NCBI RefSeq assembly: GCF_026151205.1
Contig: NC_087080.1
Location: 12,261,837 to 12,325,836 of the forward strand
DNA from: Bolinopsis microptera
Taxonomy: Eukaryota > Ctenophora > Tentaculata > Lobata > Bolinopsidae
Direction of reading: 5' to 3'
Length of the DNA: 64,000 bases
The translations under genes and the position numbers were made by a program. Of the stretch, positions 45,359 to 55,475 are shown in pieces (the stretch's first letter is position 1; each line of letters opens with the position of its first letter). The notes under the pieces were generated by a model that saw nothing but the letters and a program-made list of their open reading frames with translations, did no database searches and was not told the DNA's origin.

Positions 45359-46116
45359 CACCTGTGGTTGACTGAATGATCGGGAAATTGAGGGTTGAGG
45401 TACCCTGTCAAAGATCTCGAAACTTGTAAGGGTACCCTTCAGTACACATTTGACGTAGTATGCAAACTATAGTACTTCAATCAGAAGCGGTACACAAGCA
45501 CAATGGGGAAACTCCCTGGTACTAGCCTACTAGCTATACCATGTGCACAGTATCCAAGATTTCAGGCACCAGGACAGAGTGCAGAGCTGATATGCGATAA
45601 ATTATTATTGATAATAGCTAATGTGTAAGGTGCCTGTCTTGTAGGCTCTACTTTTTACGTTAAATCATTGTGTCTATTGTTGGAGTTAATTTGGTAGGCT
45701 GCAGTTGGCGACACATGTAACAACAAAACCCTTTGAAACAAATAGTGTACATGACAGAGTTCACAAGGATAAACGAGAGAGTCCAAATTTTTAAGTGAAA
45801 CAAAAAATTCAACCGTCAATTGTCAATGAAGCGATAAAATGGATGATAGCCGTAAACAAATTTTTCCAACGAGTCTAACTCGGCGCGCGTTTTGGTAGAC
45901 TATAAACTTACAATAAAATGTATATAATATAATCATTTTATTTACTCATAACTTTTTTAAGAGCTCCGACAAAAATTAGGTAACTTACAATACAAAATAA
46001 ATCCTATAAAGGAAAAAACAGTTTGCAGTTTGTATATATAAATATTTGTTTTGCAGTAAAAGTTTTTTCAATTCTTTGTTATATTATACTTTGCAGAACA
46101 CAATTAAATAGTTACA

Positions 46117-46386
46117 TGGGGACCCCAGGCTATTATTTTCATAAACATATATAAAATAGAGATTCGGCGGAATGATTGTAGCGCAATGCACTACTGGGTC
46201 GCGCGCGCATCAAATAATGCTTCTCGCAACCACTTCAGTAGATCGGCAAGATGCACCACTGTGCCTCACCGAGCAGCGAGCTGCGAAGGATTGACATCGT
46301 GAATCAAGCGGAATGACAGTTACTGGGCCGCGCTCAGCCTGTCATTCTGCGCGCCGAATCTCTATTTTATGAACATAATAGCCTGA
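46117..46386. mobile_element. inverted-repeat element related to the 15.3-kb repeats
   Basis: Left ggaccccaggctattatttt...aatagagattcggcggaatga and right tcattctgcgcgccgaatct...aacataatagcctg are inverted copies over about 45 bp. The left end, including ggggaccccaggctattat, also occurs at about 15289-15308, and gaatgacaggctg...cgcggcccagtaac recurs there too. It is a non-autonomous DNA element family. The target duplication is unresolved. Confidence 0.65.
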
Positions 46387-46399
46387 TAATCGATAATTC

Positions 46400-47420
46400 C
46401 ATTAATAATCATTAAAAGTTGCTTTGTCATTTGTAAAATCAAAAACGAAAAGCCCCACGCTGAACGCGGGCGGCATTTTTTCTGCAGCTGCCTAGCTTCA
46501 AGCTTTTAGCCGCTAATATCAAAGCCGCCGTGCGCGCCCAGTGCTGGGGTGCATTCTCATTAACAACTAAACTTGGTCAAAGATATTTATATGCAATTCC
46601 TAAATTAAATCAATAATCATGTTAATATGAGTATTCAACACTACTCGACAACAAATATTTGCCGGCCCATCAACCATTCAGTCGCCAAAACAAAAATCAA
46701 ATGTTTGCTTTTTCGTTTCGGGGACTGTTTGAACTCAGAGGGGATTGTGGAAGGACACGTACATTTTTCATTAACGACGTGCCCTGATTACCCCCTCCGT
46801 TGAGCTACTATACGCGGGGAACGTTGACCGCCAGTCTGTAGTCAGATCGTTAATAAATTATACTTTAAAATTGGTTGCCGGGTGATGGTGTCAGTGAGAG
46901 ACGTTAAGTTAGGTGAACATTGGTACAAAAATATAATAATCTAGCAGTTTATCTCAAAGTTAAAATCACTATTTGTTAAAGTATACAAACAGTTCTATTC
47001 AAGAGAACAAAGTCCGAGAGCAGAGAGAAGATTTGGAGACTATACACGCATATGTGGGGTTTAAATTTGGTATTAGTAATTTTAGGGTTCGACCGAAAAT
47101 GTTGGTTAATAGGGAGCAGTCACTGTCATTAGAATTATCAGATTAGGAGCAACAATTAGAATCAAATTGGACATATTGTGTATTGTGTATTGTGAAATCA
47201 GTGAAACCTAGAATGGGGGTAAAATGCTAGTGCGCCTTGTTATGCGCGCTAACATACTAGCTGCTGAAATTAAAGAAGTATATGCATGATTATGTCGTTT
47301 GGCGGCAGCGCCTGCCGATACCTGGATTATATTGTGTTTAACTTAGAATTCAGTGAAATTTTTGTCATTCCATTCAGCACCATACCTGTTTTGGGCATTC
47401 ATCAATGACTTTTGTAATTT
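46400..47420. other. no gene recognised
   Basis: AT-rich sequence with scattered GC-rich words. An aacgagtctaactcggcgcg word at 45868, just before the element, recurs near 63710. No exon or coding frame was seen. Confidence 0.5.
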
Positions 47421-47424
47421 ATTC

Positions 47425-48457
47425 TTTAGCTTTCATTTTAGACTTCACGTCTCCCGAAATAAAACTGCGAACAAAGTGAAACAAGGAACTAAGTAAACTG
47501 TAAAACCAAATTTTCGTCACGCATTGGACTTTATCAAGGTTACACTGAAAAGGGGAGGTTTGATCTCTGAACCAGAGAGTGTGGTAATTGGGTTAGGAAA
47601 GTAAACATACATGCGACAAAGATCAGGGTTACCATTAGGAAGAAAATTTCAGCAAAATTTATAGAAAGGGGTGTACACATCCATGCGAGAAAAAATCGGG
47701 TTACCAGTAAGAAAAAATCACAACAGAGAAAGTTTATAACCCTCAGATCAGCGTAGTAAAAGTGTACTAGAAATTAGTCTGTAAAAAATGTAAGAAATGC
47801 GGAGATCTGTACATAGGAGCTTCAAGACGACCTATTAGAGGTCGAATCTACGAACACGAGTCTAGCTTCCGACTCAACAACAGCAGGACCACACTAGGAT
47901 ACCACGCTGCTGAACACCGCAGAGCAGACGACCCACACTACACTCCCATATCGGGAAAAAGAGACTTAGCAAATTCTTCGAAAACTACGAATTTAGCATA
48001 TCAGAACAATGTAAGGATACCTTAGATACCTTTATAAGAGAAGGCTTAGCAATAGAACACACTAAACCGAAAATCAATAACATGTGTGGAAACGGTTTTA
48101 CAGACTAATTTCTAGTACACTTTTACTACGCTGATCTGAGGGTTATAAACTTTCTCTGTTGTGATTTTTTCTTACTGGTAACCCGATTTTTTCTCGCATG
48201 GATGTGTACACCCCTTTCTATAAATTTTGCTGAAATTTTCTTCCTAATGGTAACCCTGATCTTTGTCGCATGTATGTTTACTTTCCTAACCCAATTACCA
48301 CACTCTCTGGTTCAGAGATCAAACCTCCCCTTTTCAGTGTAACCTTGATAAAGTCCAATGCGTGACGAAAATTTGGTTTTACAGTTTACTTAGTTCCTTG
48401 TTTCACTTTGTTCGCAGTTTTATTTCGGGAGACGTGAAGTCTAAAATGAAAGCTAAA
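47425..48457. mobile_element. Penelope-like element remnant inside a 362-bp inverted repeat
   Basis: Arms 47425-47786 and 48096-48457 are both exactly 362 bp and read as gapless inverted copies. The 309-bp spacer plus the start of the right arm encode a GIY-YIG endonuclease C-terminus. Penelope-like elements often leave partly inverted, 5'-truncated tandem copies with terminal repeats in opposite orientation. The right arm includes the ORF end and stop codon, so the left arm is an inverted copy of the element's 3' terminus. Near identity implies a recent event. Confidence 0.75.
47789..48108 (+). pseudogene. GIY-YIG endonuclease C-terminus of a Penelope-like element, frameshifted
   Basis: The first frame reads KKCGDLYIGASRRPIRGRI followed by EHESS, and later AAEHRRADD. 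This is the GIY-YIG core (here LYIGAS, then Arg in R-x-R-I, then the H and E) seen in Penelope-like elements. After about 47960 the frame shifts by one base near gggaaaaagag. It then continues with LSKFFENYEF and NMCGNGFTD to TAA at 48108. The N-terminal reverse transcriptase is missing, so it is inactive. Confidence 0.72.
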
Positions 48458-48481
48458 TTCGTCTCAAACTCACGCTCAGCC

Positions 48482-49060
48482 TTAAGATCTATTTAATTTA
48501 TTCTTAACAGAAGAACAAGAGGAATTAAAATTAAATGAACCAATTTTACAAAACTCATTCCACAGCCACGCTGATTTATAGATGAATTGTTTAGTTGGAG
48601 AAGGTGTGATTAACATATTGTCTTTCCTATGAGATATGGTGAACAAAGAGAACATTGAAATTGGTACTCTTGTCTTAATTATCTTAAAAAATTCCATTAG
48701 GCAATGTAGTCTATATAGGTTCTCTACAGCTAGTAATTTATGTTTTGCAAATAGAGGTTTGGTAGACTCCTTAACCTAAAAATCGCAACCCAAACGTTGG
48801 GAGCCGAACGGTCTAGAACGGTCTAACTCTAGCACATGTTTTGAATTTGTCTACATACCTTTTATGGTCTCCGAATAGAATTATTATACATTTCTTCTGA
48901 GTAATAAATAGTGGTTTTAACTGGATATTAGGAATACTTCCCCACACAGAAATAGCTAAACCGAGATGTGATTCAAAGAGAGAATGGTAAATTTGTTTAT
49001 ATAGTGATTCTGGTAAGCATTTCTTAATACGGTAGATTTCTGTGTACATTGACATAAATA
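48482..49060 (-). pseudogene. jockey/CR1-like reverse transcriptase C-terminal fragment
   Basis: Read on the minus strand, YRIKKCLPESLYKQIYHSLF, then GLAISVWG and LFITQKKCIIILFG match the conserved thumb/connector region of jockey/CR1-group ORF2 proteins. A frame break follows. The end block FIYKSAWLWNEFCKIG then corresponds to the 'WN-x-LP' tail. There are at least two breaks, so it is dead. Confidence 0.65.
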
Positions 49061-49275
49061 AACTAGTCCAAGTTACATGCCCTTAAATACCTTTTGGTCA
49101 ATACTCCTGCAGTGATTTTCCTCACTTGGGTTAGCGATTGTAAGGTCCACGTCATAATTGGAAGCATTCTGCAACACAAGAATAGCACCATTATAATACA
49201 CATGTTAATAATTGAACGTTCATCTGTGCCGAAAATTGGTATTGTCAAACCAATCCAATACGATCTACCTCATTG

Positions 49276-49388
49276 CCAGGAAAAGAAAAGAGAGGTATTG
49301 CGATGTGGTAAGACATGTAAGGACAAGAATAGGATTCGCTATGTTAAGAACCACACTCATAGCTCTACGAGGGTACAGAGGGAAATAA
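49276..49388 (+). pseudogene. LINE ORF C-terminal fragment, second copy of the RFxLLR family
   Basis: ARKRKERYCDVVRHVRTRIG + FAMLRTTLIALRGYRG ends at TAA 49388. It aligns with RYCDVMSFVRRRLRFDLLRT in the copy at 49811-50373. Only about 37 residues remain. Confidence 0.6.
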
Positions 49389-49810
49389 ATGGACAGCAAA
49401 TATGAGACACCACTATCAGAAGTCTCTTATAACCTCATCCCTGCCCCTATGATGGAGTAGATGTGTACATATCTGATTGTTGATATTTCATGTTATATAA
49501 TATTGGTAGCAGTGGACAATTTCCGTTACCTCTGTATTGTGCTCTGCCAATTGCAACACTTGAATTACTTAATTGTATATATACTGTTTGACACTTTTCC
49601 TATACAAAAAAATCCAATACGATCTATAAACTGTAATGAGAAGGCACCCTGGCCTTCAAACTATGACTCTTACAAGCGTGCCCATCCATTGTATGTGCTG
49701 TGGAAAGTTACTGTTTCCCTAACAATCTTGCTCTAGCCTACATTACTAGTTGTAATGCCATTAGATGCCGTCACTTTTATTAAATCTGCTTGACGGCAGT
49801 TGACTGCGAC

Positions 49811-50578
49811 AAAATTCACTCAGAGATACAATAGCTGAACTCCTAACCACTGTTTGCAAAGACGTTGAAACAGAACCTCAGCTTCTCTCCGTTCCTCACA
49901 CTCTTAAACTATCAAATGGAACAAATAGACAAGATGGTGCAAGACTGGACATCAGTGCGAGATCGTTCTGGTCGCCGCTGGACAGGGCATTCACAGATGT
50001 AAGGGTACTTCACCCTCAAGCCCAGTCCAACAGTGACAAGAGCATCTCGCAGATGTACCAATCTCACGAGAAAAACAAAAAACGTGAGTACAATGACAGA
50101 GTCCTCAATGTAGAAAAGGCTACCTTCACACCACTGGTATTCAGTACTACAGGAGGAATGGCAGTTGAGGCTTCTCAGTTCCTAAAACATCTTGCTGAAA
50201 AGATCAGCCTTAAGAAAGGCCAACGGTATTGTGATGTGATGTCATTTGTCAGACGCAGACTGCGCTTTGATCTACTCAGAACTTGTATAATCTCTATCAG
50301 GGGATACAGAGGTACCAGAACTCTACCAGAACTCTTCCACCCACGGCAATACGTGATTTGGACCTTAACCTGATGAACAGTCCTAAACCCTAAAAGGTCA
50401 TGGAGTGCTTGTTGGATGGGGGTCTAAACTGCTTTTTGTTGTGATGTGAATTTGTTATATATTATTGCAAAGGGTTTTTATTTTTACCTCAGTTTTTAAA
50501 ATTTGTACCATTTTTAAAGAATTTTTATATAGGGTCATTGCTATATTATGTGTATATTGTTTGAATTTTCTTTGTAAT
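49811..50578 (+). mobile_element. 5'-truncated LINE with 13-bp target-site duplication
   Basis: A perfect duplication, agttgactgcgac, flanks the insert (49798-49810 and 50579-50591). Inside is a C-terminal ORF fragment to TGA at about 50373 with DGARLDISARSFW, then FTDVRVLHPQAQS, VEKATFTPLVFSTTGGM and LRFDLLRTCIISIRGY. A 3' UTR of about 200 bp follows. The R-L-D-I...D-V-R-V pair resembles a PD-(D/E)XK restriction-like nuclease core, as in the C-terminal endonuclease of some LINE clades, but I cannot prove that by eye. Copies of its 3' UTR lie at 44.1, 44.8 and 52.1 kb. Confidence 0.8.
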
Positions 50579-51086
50579 AGTTGACTGCGACTCCCGATTT
50601 GTGTGACACATACAATCAGCTGATGTGTTTCTACGACACAATTTTTCGTGTACATGGGAACAGACGTCACTCGTCAGGCTATGCTACCAATTGAACAGTG
50701 CACGTTCGCGTAAGTTGTTCAGTGTTTAAGAGGCATAAATTGATACAATAAGGTTAGTTAACGGTTAGAGTTTGACTGTTCGTCCGTCTTTCACGAATTC
50801 TCATGATCGGCCAGTAACATGTTCTTTACAGCATTTAAGGGCTCCATGAAATATTACACAGACTAATGTGCAAAATTTCTTAAAAATTTAATTTTAACAC
50901 GTGGCAAGGAAGCGGTTTACAAATCTTTATTCCACTGTGAAGTTTCAATAGGTTTCGAATCATCATAATGTAGTTGACAACGTTAAAAAATAATATTGTA
51001 TTTGATAAATGATTAATATTGGTGGGGAAATATTTATTATAATATATCTTTTCACACAGTGTGTGGATCTTACATCAAACACCTGA

Positions 51087-51995
51087 CACAGTGGGCCAGA
51101 ATAGGGGGGCAAGCTATATTAGACATGTTAGTACCATCCAAATATGTCTGAAAGGTGTTCTGTAGACTGCTTTGACCCAAAAAAACCATCCAAACCAATT
51201 TCAAGACCCTACTATACACAAAAACTGAGAAAATTGGGGATTTTTGAATTATGCTCCTTGAATTTTTAGCTCCAAAATGCCCAAAAATTCAAAATTCCTT
51301 ACACAAGCCACAAAATCAGTTTTGAAATGCTTTACTTGTAGCTGAAGGCTTTCAGAACTTGTATTTAAAATTTCATCAAGATTGAACAAAAGATGGCCGA
51401 GTTATAACAAAAATATGTTTGCCCATATTTGGGCATAAGCCCTAAATAACATAGTTTAAGCCAATAAATTGGTAACAAATCGGCATTTTAAAATAATGCC
51501 CAAGTTTGCCCAAGTTGATTTTTCTTGTATATTGTAGGGAATCCTCTAAGCTTTCAGATGGTACTATGGAATATGGCGGCCTATTGCGGCCTAACAACTA
51601 TTTTTGGTCTGGAAGACCAAAAATTTGCCTAAAAATGGGACAAAAACTCAGGCTAATGTCAAAAATCTGCTAAATTAGATAGCCTATTAAGGTTTTTTTC
51701 AATAAATTAAGATCTGAGAGTTGTTTTGAGATGTAAAAGGAGTCAGCTCACTTAATTATATCATATTTGAGGAACAGGCATAAAATAACAGCAATTTTTC
51801 ACTTCCAAAAAGGAACAAAACCGATTTTTGAAAAATTGCGATTTTTGAGGCCGCGTCGCAGTTGAACCGTACGGAATTATTAATTTTGGTTTTTTGCATC
51901 TTGTAGGGAAACAGTTTTCCGATCAGATCATTTTAAATGCATCCTAAATCGAAATACTCAATTTTGAACCTAATATAGCATGGTGGCCCACTGTG
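51087..51995. mobile_element. 909-bp TIR element with 5-bp target-site duplication
   Basis: The ends are cacagtgggcca and tggcccactgtg, perfect 12-bp inverted repeats. They are flanked by cctga on both sides (51082-51086 and 51996-52000). The interior is AT-rich with no long frame. The superfamily is not clear: the CACAGTG ends recall CACTA/Chapaev-type elements, but the duplication length does not settle it. Confidence 0.8.
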
Positions 51996-52127
51996 CCTGA
52001 TCAACGACAAAGTCACCAAACTTAATCAAGAATTATGGATTACTGATGGTCCCAGACACACTAAACATAAGCTCAAACGTTTGGCGTTGAGAAAAGTTCT
52101 TATGGCTTACATTGTACAGAATTCATA

Positions 52128-52530
52128 GAAAGAATATTCAAACAATATACACATAATATAGCAATGGCCAATTGGCTGACTATAAGGTCATGGACAAACA
52201 ATTTTTTTAAATAGTCAAGTGATGCTAAAGCAGAGCACAACTGTGTAATAAGTTAATAGATAAAAATACTGATTCAATGATTAAAATTATAGCTGTGAGT
52301 GTCAATAAATTACTGTGTCATAAAAAAAGGAACGATGTACACGTGATCTGAGATACCAATATCTCAATATCAAAGGATAGTGTCTAGAAACATTCATAGT
52401 CCATGGTGGCAGGTATCAAGTTAAACGAAGTTACACTGACTGGCAATGTATACGATTGCCGTCTCCCTCTCTCACCCCTGACCGCTATCAGGGTGCTCCT
52501 GAGGATTGAGAATCTAATCCTGGTGCGCAT
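52128..52530 (-). pseudogene. LINE 3' remnants (UTR end and ORF C-terminus)
   Basis: 52132-52165 repeats attcaaacaatatacacata + atatagcaatg, the 3' end of the LINE family at 49.8 kb, in reverse orientation. At 52384-52530 the minus strand reads MRTRIRFSILRSTLIAVRG + ERGRR, a fourth copy of the ORF C-terminus. Both are fragments. Confidence 0.6.
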
Positions 52531-52559
52531 GTAACACATAATACTGACAAGACACACTA

Positions 52560-53600
52560 AACTGACACTTGGACACAAAAACATCAACATCATCAAAAAT
52601 CTCAACACTACACTTAGTAACAACAGACAAAATTACAGAACTGCAGTGCACCTCATCACGGGACATTGTGGCCTCAACAAACACCTACACACCATTCGCA
52701 AATCAGACACAAGTGCTTTTCCTAAATGCGGCGACAAAGAGGAGACTGTCTCACACTTTCTCGGTCAGTGCCCGGCTATTGCCCAAATAAGAGGTCAATA
52801 TTTCCAGAACTACTACCTCTCTGTCAATGACATATTCGACAACCAACACATCTCCACCATTGTCAACTTTGCAAACCACACTAAACGCTTAATGGTGCCA
52901 GAGGAGTTGGACCAGACAGGTGTAACATAGCGACCAGGGACGTAGCCAGGATTTTTCTTTGAGGGGGGCTGTCGGCGAGCGAAGCGAGCCGACGCGTCCA
53001 ATCAAGCTGCGCAGCGAGCGAAGCGAGCAAGCTGTGGCAGGGGTCTGGGGGCGCAGCCCCAAGCGGGGTCCAGGGGCGGAGCCCCTTGGCGGGGGCTAGG
53101 GGGGCGCAGCCCCCCGGAAATTTTTTGTGAAACAGGGTGTTTTAGACGACATTTGGCATTAAAGAAATTTGTAGGACAGCAATAAACTGGGATTGAAAAG
53201 AATCAAGTACTCACGTAAATTTGGTAACTTCACAACAGCAATCTGCATTCTCCAATCAGAATTTACGACTTACTCAGGCCTCATCGTCTTAAGATTTTTA
53301 CATTTCCTACGGTCTAGGGGACACTATTGACTATAATTATAGAAGTCTTCTAGAATGTTTGCTTGGATTTAATGACATATATTTACTAATCCACAGTTCA
53401 AATCTTTGACTGACTGCAGTCATAAACACAGCCCAGTTACCAGGCAACCATGGGGACTAGGGGGCTTATCTTTTTTCTGGGGTTCGATTTTTTCCGGGGG
53501 GGCTGCCGCCCCCCTAGCCCCCCCCCTGGCTACGTGCCTGATAGCGACTACTTTAACGCCGTCTTATTTCGCCTCTCTCTTCCACACTCAACCACCACTT
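52560..53600 (+). pseudogene. jockey-like ORF2 C-terminal zinc-knuckle fragment, split by a MITE
   Basis: The plus-strand frame contains LITGHCGLNKHLHTIRKSD, then FPKCGDKEETVSHFLGQCPA and a hydrophobic end. This is the 'TGH-x-x-x...C-x-x-C...E-T-x-x-H-x-L-x-x-C-P' block that closes ORF2 in RNase-H-bearing jockey/I-type LINEs. The first Cys pair is reduced (FPKCG). A MITE inserted at 52935 directly after the stop; sequence of the same copy resumes at 53549. Confidence 0.7.
52935..53540. mobile_element. hAT-like MITE, 606 bp, with 8-bp target-site duplication
   Basis: The terminal inverted repeats are cagggacgtagccagg and cctggctacgtgcctg (15 of 16 matching). The duplication atagcgac is exact at 52927-52934 and 53541-53548. 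Subterminal parts are made of gggggcgcagcccc-type hairpins and gcgagcgaagcgagc repeats. No transposase. Same class as the 269-bp MITE at 45.1 kb but a different family. Confidence 0.92.
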
Positions 53601-54414
53601 AAGCGTTCATCTATGACACACCCCACAACACTTACTATCATCCTTGATTACACATCTTGATTCCACTGGCATCCTCCCACAGGACTGCCATACCCCAGAG
53701 GTAGGCAAAGCATTCATATGCTATCCTCTCGTGGGCCAACCAGGCCCAGCCTCTCTTTAAATTAATTTTTTTTTAAATAAAAAAAACAGTGTGATGATAT
53801 TTTGTAGACATTTGTGATAATGTGATGTTATAATTTTTTAAACTTTACTTAGTCTTAACGGTATTTTACCATTCACTAACCCCACTGTTTCCCCTTAGCT
53901 ATATGATAACAACACCAGTAAGTTGGGTTTATAGAATTTACATTTAGCTACATTGGTTAGGGGTCCCCCCTTTTTTTGTTTGTTTTCATTTTCACCTTTT
54001 CCTGATAATGTGATTTACGATCAAGTTCATTGTGCAGCACGGCTATCTAATGATTCACTATCTTACTCAATTTTATTACATGCTAAATAATCTGCTGGCT
54101 AATTCGATAAATTGTGACCGTATCATGGATAATTTTGATTTTCCTTCCAATTAATTAATTAATTCGTCTTGTTAAATTATCCAACAAGCTGCTAGAAGAA
54201 GTAACTACAGTGTGTCCAGGGACATAAGATTTCATAAATTTGGGGACAGATCAGATTTTTCAACAAAATATACCAAAATCGGTAAAAACAACAGAATTTT
54301 CGCCGGTGACACTGCATCGCAAGTGCTAAAATACTTTTTTTCCCTCAAATCGGGCCTCGTGCAGAATATGAAACCTCGCTTCCTTTGGATAGAAATATTC
54401 ATACATACATGCTC

Positions 54415-54665
54415 CTAGTCGTTGGAGTGGCCTGCATCACACACATCTCTTCTACGGCGTAACATGTTCCTCCATTCCACTCGTTTTAGAGCTAACTGTT
54501 TTACTGCGTCTCTGCTGACGTTATCGACACCTGAAAATTCAGCCGCATCCTCGAGTACACAGGCCATCCAGCCTTTGCGGTGTCGTCCTCTCAGTCTCTT
54601 TCCATAGTTTGGTTTCCAATCCAGTAAGAAATTGGGAAACCGTTCATAGATGTCATAACAGAATA
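54415..54665 (-). pseudogene. LINE ORF2 extreme C-terminal fragment
   Basis: Minus-strand frame: KRLRGRHRKGWMACVLED, then AVKQLALKRVEWRNMLRRR, ending in TAG at 54415-54417. This 'G-R-x-x-x-x-W...D...A-x-x-R-x-x-W-R' ending is standard in many non-LTR elements. Nothing catalytic remains. Confidence 0.6.
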
Positions 54666-54669
54666 ACTA

Positions 54670-55475
54670 TTTTATACCCCAATTTAACCACGAAGTGAAA
54701 CTTGCCTTTCTGCATCTAATGAGAACTAAACAAAGAATCTAGTTTTAAATTTACCTGCTTCAAGAGTGAAATCATATAAAATACTAGTACAGCATTTTTC
54801 ATTGTGGTGTGAGCTTCCTGTAAATTTGGAATAAATCGCTCTATTCAGTCTTGTATTAGTTCTTGAAAATTACCTTTGGGTTTATGTTGCTCACATTTTC
54901 GCTGTCTGCACAGTTTACATTAGGACTTTTATCCCTATTATTACCATTATTGCTTTTCCTCAAAATTTCACTATTCTAAGCTGTGTGCATGGTCAAAGAA
55001 AAGCTTTCGTACAGGAATTAGAACTTACCGCTGATTTATTTACCTTTATCTTTGCATGATCATATCAAGAATAAATCGATCTTAATGAATAATGTATCAT
55101 TTGCTCGACTTGTAATTATTGGTTTACTGGTTCTTATCACCCTATGTATCATAATATGTTTCTTATGTTAAGTTGACATTGATTACTCATTTACAACATT
55201 CATCTAGAACATCATTAGACACGATATCGATTATTTCCTCAACTTCATTTAGACATGTTGGTTATTTTTGCTACCTCATTTAGAAGAATATAGTCACTTA
55301 CAATATGTGTAAGATGTGTGATAATAAAATAGTTAGCCACATGAGACATCACTTAAGCGCATTAATTAATTCTTTTTCTTCAATGTTGCTCTAAGCTACG
55401 CTCCTTAAATACTATCTAGAATTACTATGGGGTAATTGTATGATCATGTAGTGAGTTAATTTAATGTTATTTTAG
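54670..55475. promoter_or_regulatory. vasa upstream region, no defined motif
   Basis: About 800 bp of AT-rich DNA in front of the vasa ATG, which must hold promoter and/or a 5' UTR intron. The ATG at 55476 follows tgttattttag directly. The first coding exon therefore begins at a 3' splice site, meaning either an upstream non-coding exon or a trans-spliced leader. I cannot place a transcription start. Confidence 0.35.

Noticed and set aside
47425-48457. Hammerhead ribozyme in the Penelope-like element arms
   Set aside because: Such elements often carry one, but I found no CTGATGA core in either arm; only ctgatctga, which does not fit.
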